Source of the DNA: Dietzia sp. NCCP-2495
GTDB lineage: Bacteria; Actinomycetota; Actinomycetes; Mycobacteriales; Mycobacteriaceae
DNA length: 64,000 bases
Reading direction: 5' to 3'
NCBI RefSeq assembly: GCF_026011735.1
Contig: NZ_BRVN01000005.1
Coordinates: 1-64,000 of the forward strand
How positions within the stretch are numbered: position 1 is the stretch's first letter; each line of letters starts with the position of its first letter. Shown here one piece after another: positions 32,700 to 43,024 of this stretch. A program made the translations under genes and the position numbers. The notes beneath the pieces are model-generated. The model saw only the letters and a program-made list of their open reading frames with translations. It was not told the origin of the DNA and did not search any database.

Positions 32700-32741
32700 T
32701 CAGGCCCCGTTGCGTCCGATTACTACGAGAAGATTCCGCAT
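32700..32741 (-). CDS. Leader peptide MRNLLVVIGRNGA (attenuator)
   Basis: 13-codon frame ATG to TGA containing consecutive Leu-Leu-Val-Val-Ile codons, 74 nt before the LeuA-dimer-like gene on the same strand. Leader peptides rich in Leu/Val/Ile before leu and ilv genes are known regulators in actinobacteria. The stop codon lies within a possible stem (cggggcc with ggcaccccg, one bulge), and gtcggt / accgac arms follow before the gene. No T-run is seen, so the mode (termination or translation) is open. No clear ribosome-binding site. Confidence 0.65.
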   Translation of the reverse strand: MRNLLVVIGRNGA

Positions 32742-32792
32742 GGCATGCACTCTAGCGGTCCGCTGAGGAGCCCGGCAAGGCACGCCCAGGGC

Positions 32793-35108
32793 TCAGTTCT
32801 CCCGACGCTCGGCGTACTGCCGCAGGTTCTCGACCTGGTCGGCGTCAAGAGAGGCGGTCACTGCCTCGCGGGCGCGGGACACGTCGTCGGCGGTCACCTC
32901 GGCGGCATCGATGTCCCGGCGCATCGCGGTCAGGGCCGATTCGCGCAGGAGCGCCGCGCAGTCGGCGGCGGAGTATCCCTCGAGGTCCGCAGCGAGCCGG
33001 GCGAGGTCGACGTCGTCGGCCAGCGGCACGTTGCGGCCGGCCGCGCGCAGGATGTCGGCGCGGGCCTGCGCGTCAGGCGGCGGCACGAAGACCAGCTTTT
33101 CGAGCCGGCCGGGGCGGAGCAGTGCGGGGTCGATCAGTTCGGGTCGGTTGGTCGCGCCGAGGATCACCACGTCGTCCAGCGGCTCCGCACCGTCGAGTTC
33201 GGTGAGCAGGGCCGCCACCACCCGGTCGCCGACGCCGGAGTCGCCGGTCTGTCCGCGGCGCGGGGCTAACGCGTCGATTTCATCGAGGAACACCAGCGAC
33301 GGGGCGGAGTCCCGGGCCTTCTGGAACAGGTCACGCACGGCCTTCTCCGAGGAGCCGACCCACTTGTCCATGAGCTCGGCGCCCTTGACCATGTGCACCG
33401 TCAGGCGGCCGCTGGCCGCCAGCGCCCGCACGACGAAGGTCTTGCCGCAGCCGGGCGGCCCGTAGAGCAGCACGCCGCGCGGGGGCTCCACGCCCAGTCG
33501 CTCGAACGAGTCGCGATGCTGGAGCGGCCAGAGCACGGTCTCGGTCAGCGCCTGGCGTACCTCGACCATGTCGCCCACGTCCTCGAGGGTGATGGAGCCC
33601 AGGCTCAGTTCCTCCGTGCCCGAGCGCGACAGCGGCCGGATCACGCTCACGGCACCGAGCAGGTCGTCCTGCTCGAGTCGGGGTTCGGTGTCGGAGTCGG
33701 AGCCAGAATCGGCCTCGGAGTCGGTGCCGGCACCCGTGGTCGCCCGGGCGGCGGCGCGCAGGGCGGCCTCCCGGGTCAGCGCCCGCAGGTCGCCGGCCAC
33801 GTAGCCGGGGGTCAGGTCCGCGACCGCGGCCAGGTCCAGCTCGCCGGCGGGGACGCCGCGGAGCATCACCCCGAGCAGCGCCGCGCGGTCCGCGGCGTCG
33901 GGCAGTGGCAGGTCCAGGACCCGGTCGCAGATCTCAGGGTCGCGCAGGCGGGCGTCGGCGTCCTCAGACCGTACGCACGTGGCGACGAGGGCGGATCCGG
34001 GGTGCGCCACCACCGAGCGGAGCCGGTCGAGGATCAGCGTCGCGACGGGTTCGGTCTGGGCCGGCAGGAGGGCGTCGATGTCGGTGACCAGCAGGATGCC
34101 GCCGTTCTCGCGGGTTCGTTCCGCGGCCGCACGGACGGCCTCCAGTCGGGCGGCGGGGTCGACGGTACCGACGGCGGGACCGTCCAGCACCTCGAGTCGG
34201 CGGCCGCCGGCCACTGAGCGCACCATCGTCGCCTTGCCCACGCCGGGCGGGCCGGCCACCAACACCCCGAGGTGCGGCGACGCGCCGAGGGTGCGCAGGA
34301 GCTCGGAGCGGTCCAGTGCCAGTGCGAGCCACTGGGCCAGGACCTCGGCCTGGTCGTCGACGCCCACCAGGTCCTCGCGGGCGACTTCGGAGATCGACGA
34401 GGCCCCGCCCGTGGCCGGCTGCACCGATGAGGGAGTGGACGTGGGTGGTGTCGTCGTCCTGGGGGTGGTCCCGAAGGAGGCCCCGGCCCCGGCCGCACCG
34501 CCGGCCGCACCGGTCCCGGCCGCAACGCTGGCCCCACCGCCGGCCGTCCCACCGGCCTCGAGCACCGCGGTGGTGGGCTGCACCGACACGATCCCCTCCG
34601 GCACGGTCGCCGTGACGGTGAGCAACTCGGTGCTCCACGCGGAGCCCATTGTGTTGCGCAGGGTTCGGGTGGTGTCGGAGGTGGGGAAGTCGGGGCCGAG
34701 GTCGCGGGGCAGCAGCGTCACCGAGTCGCCGACGCGCACCACCTTTCCCAGCAACGCCGACCGCAGCACGCGCTCGGGTACCCCGCGTCCTGCGGCTGGC
34801 AACCCTTGCACCTCGATGCTCTGCGCTCCCGTCACCTGCGCTGCTTGGACGGCCACTCGGGCGTTCTCGCCGAGGCCACAGTTGGCGGCCACCACCTCGT
34901 CCACGACCAGTACTCCGCTGGGGGATCCGGTACCCGCCGCCGCCACGACGGCCCCGGTGGTGCGGGCGCCGACGATCTCGATCGCGTCCCACTCGCGCAT
35001 CCCGAGTGCGAGCAGCACCTCGGGGTGGGCGCGCACGATGCCGCGGCGGGAGTCGGCGGCCGAGGCCGACAGTCGCAGGGTCAGGTCAAGGGACGGGCGG
35101 GGGTTCAC
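32793..35108 (-). CDS. Cdc48/VCP-like AAA+ ATPase with degenerate first ATPase domain
   Basis: 771 aa, counterpart of Rv0435c. N-terminal double-psi-barrel-like region (1-180), a Gly/Ala/Thr/Pro linker (about 185-240), D1 (245-450) and D2 (500-760). D1 has Walker A GPPGVGKAT (286-294) with Ala instead of Ser/Thr after Lys, and Walker B LLVTDI with Ile in place of the catalytic Glu. D2 is intact: GPPGCGKTF (550-558), LVFLDEIDA (605-613), ATNRPELIDPALLRPGRLEK with the arginine finger. A Ser/Asp/Glu-rich insert (460-480) separates D1 and D2. GTG 35108 is chosen since the earlier ATG falls inside a terminator-like hairpin. Likely an unfoldase; its substrate is unknown. Confidence 0.88.
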   Translation of the reverse strand: MNPRPSLDLTLRLSASAADSRRGIVRAHPEVLLALGMREWDAIEIVGARTTGAVVAAAGTGSPSGVLVVDEVVAANCGLGENARVAVQAAQVTGAQSIEVQGLPAAGRGVPERVLRSALLGKVVRVGDSVTLLPRDLGPDFPTSDTTRTLRNTMGSAWSTELLTVTATVPEGIVSVQPTTAVLEAGGTAGGGASVAAGTGAAGGAAGAGASFGTTPRTTTPPTSTPSSVQPATGGASSISEVAREDLVGVDDQAEVLAQWLALALDRSELLRTLGASPHLGVLVAGPPGVGKATMVRSVAGGRRLEVLDGPAVGTVDPAARLEAVRAAAERTRENGGILLVTDIDALLPAQTEPVATLILDRLRSVVAHPGSALVATCVRSEDADARLRDPEICDRVLDLPLPDAADRAALLGVMLRGVPAGELDLAAVADLTPGYVAGDLRALTREAALRAAARATTGAGTDSEADSGSDSDTEPRLEQDDLLGAVSVIRPLSRSGTEELSLGSITLEDVGDMVEVRQALTETVLWPLQHRDSFERLGVEPPRGVLLYGPPGCGKTFVVRALAASGRLTVHMVKGAELMDKWVGSSEKAVRDLFQKARDSAPSLVFLDEIDALAPRRGQTGDSGVGDRVVAALLTELDGAEPLDDVVILGATNRPELIDPALLRPGRLEKLVFVPPPDAQARADILRAAGRNVPLADDVDLARLAADLEGYSAADCAALLRESALTAMRRDIDAAEVTADDVSRAREAVTASLDADQVENLRQYAERREN

Positions 35109-35123
35109 GGCTTCGAGACTAAC

Positions 35124-35151
35124 GGCGGCCCGCCTCATGGGGCGGGCCGCC
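35124..35151 (-). terminator. Strong hairpin between mycolyltransferase and AAA genes
   Basis: Perfect 11-bp stem ggcggcccgcc / ggcgggccgcc with a 6-nt loop, 55 nt downstream of the mycolyltransferase stop. Confidence 0.8.
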
Positions 35152-35205
35152 GTCAACGGTGGAGGTGGGAGCAGGCCGGCGGGCCGCCGGTCCGGGATCG
35201 GGCCG

Positions 35206-36435
35206 TCAGCTCACCGAGTGCTTGATGGAGTTCCAGGCGACCGGGATCTGCTTGGAGTAGTACGACCAGTTGTGCATGCCGGTGGGCAGGTGGTCGATCG
35301 TGGCCGGGATGCCGAGTTCACCCAGTCGGCGGTCCGCGGCGTGGGTGCACTGGCCGGTGGCCTGCTCGAGGGCCATGCCGGCGACGAAGTTGGCGACGTC
35401 GTTGTTGTAGGAGGCCCAGTCACCGGGGTTGGCCACACCGGTGCCGGACGACATGTAGATGGCCTTTCCGCGCAACTGCTCCGCGTTGATCAGCGCGTCG
35501 TGGGCGACCCACTGGTCGTTGCCGGGAGTGCCCCACATGTTGGTGAGGTTCGCGCCGCGACTCTCGACCGTGTAGCGGGTGAGGATCTGGCCGAGCGCGT
35601 CGGTGGAGTAGCAGCCGGAAACACCGAAGACGCCCTTGTAGAGCTCGGGGTTGCGGGTGGCCATGGTCATGGCCGCGCCGGCGCCCATGGAGATGCCGCC
35701 GATCGCGCGGTTGGGGTTGTTGCTGACCCTCGGCTCGAGGTGCTTCGGCAGGTCCTGGGTGATGAACTTCTCCCACTTGCTGATGCCCAGGACCGGGTCC
35801 TGAACGTTCCAATCGGCCCACATGGAGCCCTGGCCGCCGGTCGGGATGACGAGGTTGACGTTCTGGTCCTTGAACTGCTCGGCCGCGCCCCACTGCATGA
35901 AGCCGCTGGGCAGCTCGGAGCCCACGCCGTCGAGGAGGTAGAGGAACGGGGCGTCCGGATTGGGGGCGCGGTACACCTCGACGGTGATGCCGCGCTTCAT
36001 GTCGCCGGAGTCGATGAGCCAGCGCTCGTAGCGGCCGTCCCGCTCCGTCACGCCGATGACCTTGGTCTCGGTGATGTTCGGGTTGGGCTCGGGCGACGGC
36101 GGCGGCGGACCGGCGAACATATTGGGCGAGAAGCCGATCGCGTTGGCGATGCCCATCATCGATGAGCCCGAGGATCCCGGCAGGTTGCCGAGGTACAGCA
36201 GCTGGCTCAGGCTCTCCGGGGACAGGGTGCCGAGCGCATCATTGGCGACCGACTCGGGGCTGACCGTGCCCACCGACTGTGCCTGCGCGACCGCAGGGGT
36301 CAAGCTGAGCGCGAGCGCGGTGGCGGCCGCGGCGGCGACGGCCCCGCGGGCGACGCGGCCGAGCCGGGGGGTGCGGGTGGCCCGGCGACTGTCGGGGCCG
36401 CCGGCGGTGGCGGAGGCGTCGATCTGGACGGGCAT
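35206..36435 (-). CDS. Secreted mycolyltransferase (antigen 85/PS1 family)
   Basis: 409 aa alpha/beta-hydrolase that transfers mycolic acids to trehalose or arabinogalactan. Signal peptide: Arg-rich start, ALALSLTPAVAQAQS with cleavage likely after AQA. A spacer with GPPPPSPEPNPN precedes the esterase domain: FLYLLDGVGSELPSGF, NLVIPTGGQGSMWADWN, RAIGGISMGAGAAMTMA (nucleophile Ser in G-I-S-M-G) and the His-bearing TGMHNWSYYSKQIP. ATG 36435 has aggag 7 nt upstream. The presence of such enzymes shows a mycolate-bearing envelope. Confidence 0.94.
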   Translation of the reverse strand: MPVQIDASATAGGPDSRRATRTPRLGRVARGAVAAAAATALALSLTPAVAQAQSVGTVSPESVANDALGTLSPESLSQLLYLGNLPGSSGSSMMGIANAIGFSPNMFAGPPPPSPEPNPNITETKVIGVTERDGRYERWLIDSGDMKRGITVEVYRAPNPDAPFLYLLDGVGSELPSGFMQWGAAEQFKDQNVNLVIPTGGQGSMWADWNVQDPVLGISKWEKFITQDLPKHLEPRVSNNPNRAIGGISMGAGAAMTMATRNPELYKGVFGVSGCYSTDALGQILTRYTVESRGANLTNMWGTPGNDQWVAHDALINAEQLRGKAIYMSSGTGVANPGDWASYNNDVANFVAGMALEQATGQCTHAADRRLGELGIPATIDHLPTGMHNWSYYSKQIPVAWNSIKHSVS

Positions 36436-36458
36436 GAGGACTCCTTTATCTCTGACGG

Positions 36459-36480
36459 CCAGTGGCAGCACCGCCACTGG
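36459..36480. terminator. Inverted repeat between M20 gene and mycolyltransferase
   Basis: 8-bp arms ccagtggc / gccactgg, 6-nt loop, 24 nt before the mycolyltransferase start. Could end the M20 peptidase transcript or be an operator. Confidence 0.4.
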
Positions 36481-36569
36481 TGTCACTATCGCCCCATCTC
36501 ATCACACTGTTACCGCCCACGGGAACGTCACTTCTGTTGAGGGTGGTCAGGCCTCGTGGGTGTCGACGC

Positions 36570-37985
36570 TCAGCGGTACCGCTGCAGGAACGCGGCCTCG
36601 GCGAGGGCGATCCGCTCGATCTCCCGCGGATCCACGCTCTCGTCGGGGGAGTGGATGGCCGCCGCCGGGTCCTCCACACCGAACAGGGCGATGCTCGCCT
36701 CCGGGTGCGCCCGCCGCAGCGCCGTGCACAGCGGGATGGACCCGCCGGAGCCGATCTGGGCCACCTCGTCCGCGCCGTAGGCCTGCGCGAGGCTCTCGGA
36801 CAGCAACTCGTGGACCGGATCGCTCTGCCCGGCCGGAACCGCGCGGAACGGGTGCCCCACGGCTTCCGGCTCCACGGTGACCCGCGCGTTCCACGGTCGA
36901 CGCTTCTCGATGTGCTCGACCAGCGTGCGCTGTGCCGCCTCCGGGTCCATGCCGGGCGGGACACGCAGGTTGACCAGTGCCCGGGCCCGGGGCTGGACGG
37001 CCGCGATGGCCCCCTCGACCGGCGGGCAGTCGATCCCGAGGACGGTGGCCGTGGGGCGCGACCACACGAGCTCGGCGACCGGGGCGGCCGTGGACAGCTC
37101 CACGCCGTCGAGCACCCCGGCATCCCTCCGGAACGTCTCCTCCGGGTAGGCCTCTCCGTCCCACTGTCCGGTGAAGTCCAGTCCGTCGACAGTGGTGGCT
37201 CCGGTGTCGGTGTCACGCAACGATGCGAGGATGGAGATGAGCGCCGCGAGCGCGTCCGGCGCCGCGCCGCCGAACTGGCCGGAGTGGACCCCGGCCTCCA
37301 TGGTGTCGACGGTGACGACGACGTTGGCGATTCCCCGCAGGCTGGTCGTGAGAGTGGGGGTTCCCACCGCGACGTTCCCCGAGTCCACGATGAGGATCGC
37401 GTCCGCTGCGACGAGGTCCGGCCTCTCTGCGACGAGGTCATCGAGCCCGCCTCCACCGGTCTCCTCGGAGCCCTCCACGACGAGCCGGATGCCGAGACCG
37501 TCGAGCGGATCCGCGTCGTCGCCCAATTCGGCGAGTGCGCGCAGCGCGGTGAGGTGGACGACCAGGTTGCCCTTGCAGTCGGCCGCCCCGCGGCCGTACC
37601 ACCGGCCGTCACGCTCCGTCAGCTCCCACGGTGAGCTGGTCCACGCCGCCGGGTCCCCCGACGGCTGCACGTCGTAGTGGCTGTACAGCAGAACCGTGGG
37701 ACGGCCGGGCGCGGCGGGGCGGTGCGCGAACACCGCGTGCGAGCCGTCCGAGGTCTCGATCACCTGCACGGACTCCGGCCCCAGTCCCGGTACGGGAAGT
37801 TCCCCCAGCAGGTCCCGTACCAGGTCGCGGGCCTGAGCACACGCCTGCGGCTCCGCGTCGTGGACCGAGGGGAACGCGACGAGGTCGGACAGATCGGACC
37901 GGGCGCAGTCCATCTGGGTGGCCACGGCGGCGGCGAGCGCCGAGAGGTCGGGGTGCGGATCGGTGAACGAGGGTGAATCGGCCAT
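36570..37985 (-). CDS. M20 family dipeptidase/deacylase
   Basis: 471 aa zinc peptidase. Metal-site motifs: VLLYSHYDVQPSGDPAAW (His and Asp), YGRGAADCKGNLVVHL (Asp), RLVVEGSEETGGGGLDDL (Glu-Glu general base and ligand), and C-terminal GSGGSIPLCTAL and a His-poor final region. The dimerisation lid lies between (VTVDTMEAGVHSGQFGGAAP). Family members cleave dipeptides or related amides; substrate not assignable. Upstream is a divergent hypothetical gene. Confidence 0.92.
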   Translation of the reverse strand: MADSPSFTDPHPDLSALAAAVATQMDCARSDLSDLVAFPSVHDAEPQACAQARDLVRDLLGELPVPGLGPESVQVIETSDGSHAVFAHRPAAPGRPTVLLYSHYDVQPSGDPAAWTSSPWELTERDGRWYGRGAADCKGNLVVHLTALRALAELGDDADPLDGLGIRLVVEGSEETGGGGLDDLVAERPDLVAADAILIVDSGNVAVGTPTLTTSLRGIANVVVTVDTMEAGVHSGQFGGAAPDALAALISILASLRDTDTGATTVDGLDFTGQWDGEAYPEETFRRDAGVLDGVELSTAAPVAELVWSRPTATVLGIDCPPVEGAIAAVQPRARALVNLRVPPGMDPEAAQRTLVEHIEKRRPWNARVTVEPEAVGHPFRAVPAGQSDPVHELLSESLAQAYGADEVAQIGSGGSIPLCTALRRAHPEASIALFGVEDPAAAIHSPDESVDPREIERIALAEAAFLQRYR

Positions 37986-38066
37986 GGGTCAAGGATAGGT
38001 CCGCGATACGACACGCGACGGGAGGTGAACGCAAGGTGAACGGAGAGTGACGTAATATCTCGGGGC

Positions 38067-38750
38067 ATGAGCTTTGTGATTGTGGTCACCCCAGCTGAGT
38101 CTGAGTACCGTGACGCCACCGACCTGGCACTGCTGCCGGAGCGCCTGCGTGCGGATCTAGAAGCCCTGCGTGACGAGATCGATGAGCGGTTCCCCGAATC
38201 CGACGCGATCGGGGAGACCGGTGCGCTGTCGGAGCGCCCGACCATCGAGGGTGTCGGCGTGGTCATCCATCCCGAGGTCCTCACCCGGCCGCTCGTGGTC
38301 AATGCGGTCATGCGGTTCGCCGCGCGTCGGCAGCTCCTGGTGACCTCGCCCGAGCTCGGCCTGGTGGCGGATCCGCGCGATCGCATCGATATCGACGTCC
38401 ACCGCCGACCGACCATGGCCGGCGCGGCGATCACCGACCACGCTGTGCGGGGCCGCCCGTACGGCACACTCCCGTGGGTCACCCGCGAGCTCCTGGAGCA
38501 GCTTCTCGCAGCACTGGTCGTGGACGGCGACCGTCTCGAGCTCGAGTGCGATGCCCAGCGGTGGTTCCTCTGCGAGCGTGTCGACGGCGAGCTGGCGGTC
38601 TCCGTCGCGGACGGGCCGGACACCGCGCTCCGCGCACGGGTCCTGTCGCCCGGTCACCTCGGGCTCGTGGCGGATGCCGGATGGGCGTGGGCGCGCAATG
38701 ACGCCGACTGGACCGCGTTCTTCGGTGCTCCGGAGGTGTCCGCGGCCTGA
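38067..38750 (+). CDS. Conserved hypothetical protein
   Basis: 227 aa, soluble, no signal peptide or membrane segment. I do not recognise the family. Visible segments: acidic helical start (LLPERLRADLEALRDEIDER), EGVGVVIHPEVLTRPLVVNA, DIDVHRRPTMAGAAITDHAV, RELLEQLLAALVVDGDRLEL and a Trp-rich end (AGWAWARNDADWTAFFG). ATG follows gtaatatctcggggc; the ribosome-binding site is weak. Diverges from the M20 gene with 81 nt between them. Confidence 0.65.
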   Translation: MSFVIVVTPAESEYRDATDLALLPERLRADLEALRDEIDERFPESDAIGETGALSERPTIEGVGVVIHPEVLTRPLVVNAVMRFAARRQLLVTSPELGLVADPRDRIDIDVHRRPTMAGAAITDHAVRGRPYGTLPWVTRELLEQLLAALVVDGDRLELECDAQRWFLCERVDGELAVSVADGPDTALRARVLSPGHLGLVADAGWAWARNDADWTAFFGAPEVSAA

Positions 38751-38795
38751 TCTCGCCGGCGGCGCCGACGGAATACGCCGGGCCGCCGGAAGTGC

Positions 38796-39518
38796 CTAGA
38801 CGGAGTTGTCGTACCGCAGCGATGCCACCACGGCGTCGATGACCTCGGGGTCCTGGACCCCGGGCTCGCCCTCGTCGGCCATGAGCACGAACACGATCGA
38901 GGCCGGAGCCCCGTCGGGCGTGCGCGTGGACACCGCGATGGTGTCGAACCGGATGACGGGTGGGGTGCAGATGTTGCGCGGCGGGTGCACCTCGCCGCGC
39001 AGTGACACGTGCCAGGCCGGGACCCCGGACACCCCGATGCTCTGGGCCTCGGGCACGGGCACCTCTGCTCCGGCCTGGGTGAACCGCCGGTCGATCGAGT
39101 CGGCCATCGCGCGTGAGGCCGACTCCGCCTGCTCGCGCGCCTCCCCGGGCAGAACGGCCGCACTGATCCCTGCCAGGGTCCGGAAACTCATCCCGCTCAA
39201 CGGGCAGTAGTCGCGGTCGGCGATCGCGTTGGCGACGGTGATGTAGCCCGAGCCCCAGTCCGAGCCGGGATCGGGGCCGTCCTCGGGCACGCCGAACGGG
39301 TCGCCGACCTCCCAGTCCGGCGGCACCGAGTAGACGAGCCCGCTCGGACTGTGGACGTTCTGCCAGTCGGCGGGCGGCGGGCCCTCGGCGAGGGTGGGGC
39401 CGGGTTGTTCGCGCGGGGTCTGGTCCGGGCTGTCGGCCCCGCGGTCCAGGAGCCCGCACCCGGTCAACGCCGCGACGAGGGTGCCGGAGACCAGGGTGGT
39501 GGCCGCAGCCCGGACCAT
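38796..39518 (-). CDS. Lipoprotein, unknown function
   Basis: 240 aa. Signal peptide ends in lipobox LTGC. Mature part starts with a Pro/Glu-rich spacer, then NVHSPSGLVYSVPPDWEVGD and other segments of a secreted beta-rich domain seen in actinobacterial lipoproteins (GYITVANAIADRDYCP, GVPAWHVSLRGEVHPP, VSTRTPDGAPASIVFVLMAD). Two Cys in the mature part could pair. It lies 7 nt behind the SRPBCC gene, so it is probably in one operon with it. Confidence 0.78.
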   Translation of the reverse strand: MVRAAATTLVSGTLVAALTGCGLLDRGADSPDQTPREQPGPTLAEGPPPADWQNVHSPSGLVYSVPPDWEVGDPFGVPEDGPDPGSDWGSGYITVANAIADRDYCPLSGMSFRTLAGISAAVLPGEAREQAESASRAMADSIDRRFTQAGAEVPVPEAQSIGVSGVPAWHVSLRGEVHPPRNICTPPVIRFDTIAVSTRTPDGAPASIVFVLMADEGEPGVQDPEVIDAVVASLRYDNSV

Positions 39519-39525
39519 GTCGGAC

Positions 39526-40005
39526 TCAGCTCCGCTCGACGAGGGTCTTGATCCGCTGGAGAGAGGTGGACACGCCCTGGTTCATCTCGGAGGTGAACGA
39601 GGGCTGCCCGCCGAAGAACTTGTCGGTGAGGAAGCGGGAGATGAAGGTCAGGCCCTCGGGGACCTCGCGGCGTTCGGTGAGGCGGGTTCCGCCGGATGCG
39701 GTGGGTTCGAGCTCGAACACCCAGATGGTCGTGTTCTCGGTGATCCTGTTGGCGAACTTGCGGCCGGGTTCGAACTCCACGACGCGACTGGTGGTGGGCC
39801 AGAACAGGGGCCCGCGCTTGTTGATGTTGAGGGCCCACGTGCCCTTGGTGGTGCGGCCGCCGGGAGAGATGATCTTGACGGCCTGGCTGCTCCACTGGGT
39901 GGCGTTGCGGACGTCGGAGATCACGTCCCAGACGCGTGCGGGCAGGGCGTCGATCTCGATCGAGCTCTCGATACCGGCGGTGTTCTCGGTGTTCTTGGTG
40001 GTCAT
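39526..40005 (-). CDS. SRPBCC/polyketide-cyclase-like protein, copy 1
   Basis: 159 aa START/Bet v1-like domain that binds small hydrophobic ligands. Core: SIEIDALPARVWDVISDVRN, ATQWSSQAVKII, KRGPLFWPTTSRVVEFEPG, TTIWVFELEPTASGGTRLTE and a C-terminal helix (MNQGVSTSLQRIKTLVERS). It is a tandem paralogue of the next gene upstream. Ligand unknown. Confidence 0.85.
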   Translation of the reverse strand: MTTKNTENTAGIESSIEIDALPARVWDVISDVRNATQWSSQAVKIISPGGRTTKGTWALNINKRGPLFWPTTSRVVEFEPGRKFANRITENTTIWVFELEPTASGGTRLTERREVPEGLTFISRFLTDKFFGGQPSFTSEMNQGVSTSLQRIKTLVERS

Positions 40006-40042
40006 GGGGTGCCTTCCTGATGTGGGGCGGTGCGGTGCGGCC

Positions 40043-40564
40043 TTACTGTTCGGCGAGGGCCTTGATGTGGAGCAGGGAGGATGACGGGCGCGGCGCCGCG
40101 GGGGTCGACGAGTCGGGAGAACCCGACGACGACGACGAGGTGGGCGTGCCCTTGCGGCCGGTGGGCAGCAGACCGGAGAGCGTGCGGACCGCGGCCACGA
40201 GGGCGGCGGGTGGCTCGCTGCGCTCGGTGAGGCGCGTGCCGCCGGAGGCGGTGGGCTCGAGCTCGAAGATCCACAGCGTGCCGTGACCGCCGGTGCGGTT
40301 GACGAACCGCCGCTCGGGCTCGAACCCCACCACACGGCTGGTGGTGGGCCAGAAGACGGGGCCCTGGCGGTTGACGTTGAGCGAGTTGGTCCCGAGGCGG
40401 GTGGGGCCGGAGGTGGCGTAGACCTTCCGGGCCTGGCTGCTCCACTGCGGGGCGTTGCGGACCTCGGAGACGATCTGCCACACCCGGGCCGGCGGGGCGT
40501 CGATCTCGATCGATTTCCCGCGGGATGTCGGGCCCTGTGGGGCGGCGGTGGGGTCGCTGGACAT
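40043..40564 (-). CDS. SRPBCC/polyketide-cyclase-like protein, copy 2
   Basis: 173 aa. Shares IEIDAPPARVWQIVSEVRN, QWSSQARKV, QGPVFWPTTSRVVGFEPERR and FELEPTASGGTRLTER with copy 1. The C-terminal helix is shortened and split by a Ser/Pro-rich insert (GTPTSSSSSGSPDSSTPAAP). Strong ribosome-binding site ggaggg before ATG 40564. Divergent from groEL2, so the CIRCE elements lie between. Confidence 0.83.
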   Translation of the reverse strand: MSSDPTAAPQGPTSRGKSIEIDAPPARVWQIVSEVRNAPQWSSQARKVYATSGPTRLGTNSLNVNRQGPVFWPTTSRVVGFEPERRFVNRTGGHGTLWIFELEPTASGGTRLTERSEPPAALVAAVRTLSGLLPTGRKGTPTSSSSSGSPDSSTPAAPRPSSSLLHIKALAEQ

Positions 40565-40662
40565 CGGGCCCTCCATGGGGTGTCGGGGACAGCGACTCGA
40601 TGGTAGGGCAGCGCCGGCTCCGGCGGCGGTCGTTCGCCGGCCGCGAACACTGGGCCGGATCC

Positions 40663-40689
40663 TTTGCACTCGATGGGGGCGAGTGCTAG
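40663..40689 (+). promoter_or_regulatory. CIRCE element 1 (HrcA operator)
   Basis: tttgcactc-N9-gagtgctag, close to the CIRCE consensus TTAGCACTC-N9-GAGTGCTAA bound by the HrcA repressor. Confidence 0.88.
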
Positions 40690-40697
40690 AAAAGCGA

Positions 40698-40724
40698 TTG
40701 GCACTCGGTTACCCTGAGTGCCAG
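40698..40724 (+). promoter_or_regulatory. CIRCE element 2 (HrcA operator)
   Basis: ttggcactc-N9-gagtgccag, second CIRCE copy, centre 35 bp from the first. Two operators suggest tight heat-shock control of groEL2. Confidence 0.88.
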
Positions 40725-40735
40725 CAAGACCCTGA

Positions 40736-42469
<1,734 letters not shown>

Positions 42470-42496
42470 TCTAGCCAGAACCCCCGCGCACGCGAC

Positions 42497-42536
42497 CGTC
42501 GTGGCCCCGCACCGGACCCGGTGCGGGGCCACGACG
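42497..42536 (+). terminator. groEL2 terminator
   Basis: Perfect 18-bp stem (cgtcgtggccccgcaccg and complement) with a 4-nt loop, 27 nt after the stop. Confidence 0.92.
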
Positions 42537-43024
42537 CATTTCCGAGGGCTGTGCGACACGGCCCGGGGGACGACGCAGCCGCCGGAGGTCTCACATTCTG
42601 GGCGTGCGGGTGTGGCCTTCGTCGGAACGAGAGGGCGGCGGCTGCCGGCCGACAGCTGTGGCGTTCATCTCAAAACCGACCGCAAAGTGCTTTGGTAACG
42701 AAAGATTTAAGATTAATTGTTGGTGTCGTGGTCGTGAACGGCACCAAGCGCGACGTGTGAGGCGCCCGCTGCCAGCAAGGTGAGCCTAGCTTTGCGTCGC
42801 TGCGCGCCGGTTAAACTCCCAGCTAGGGCGCTACCTGAGACTTTTATTAAGACGGCGGTTTAGGTCACATGTTTAGCTCGGGGAATGTATTGTTATCGGG
42901 AGCCGGCGACGAGATGAAGGTCACAATTGACTCTGGATTCGCTCAGTCTATTCTGGCCTTGGTCCCGGAACGTGGGGCTCGACGGGCCCCGGGGACCGGG
43001 GCGCAACAATAAAGGGAGATACAC
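42537..43024 (+). other. AT-rich non-coding region before the porin-like genes
   Basis: About 490 nt, clearly poorer in GC than its surroundings (for example gaaagatttaagattaatt and cttttattaagac). Probably holds the promoter and a long leader for the micro-proteins downstream. A 32-codon frame (42914-43012, MKVTIDSGFAQSILALV...) ends 12 nt before the first micro-protein; I do not call it a gene, though a leader peptide is possible. Confidence 0.5.

Noticed and set aside
42914-43012. 32-codon frame just before the first porin-like gene
   Set aside because: Arg/Gly/Pro-rich second half and no clear ribosome-binding site; kept only as a possible leader.
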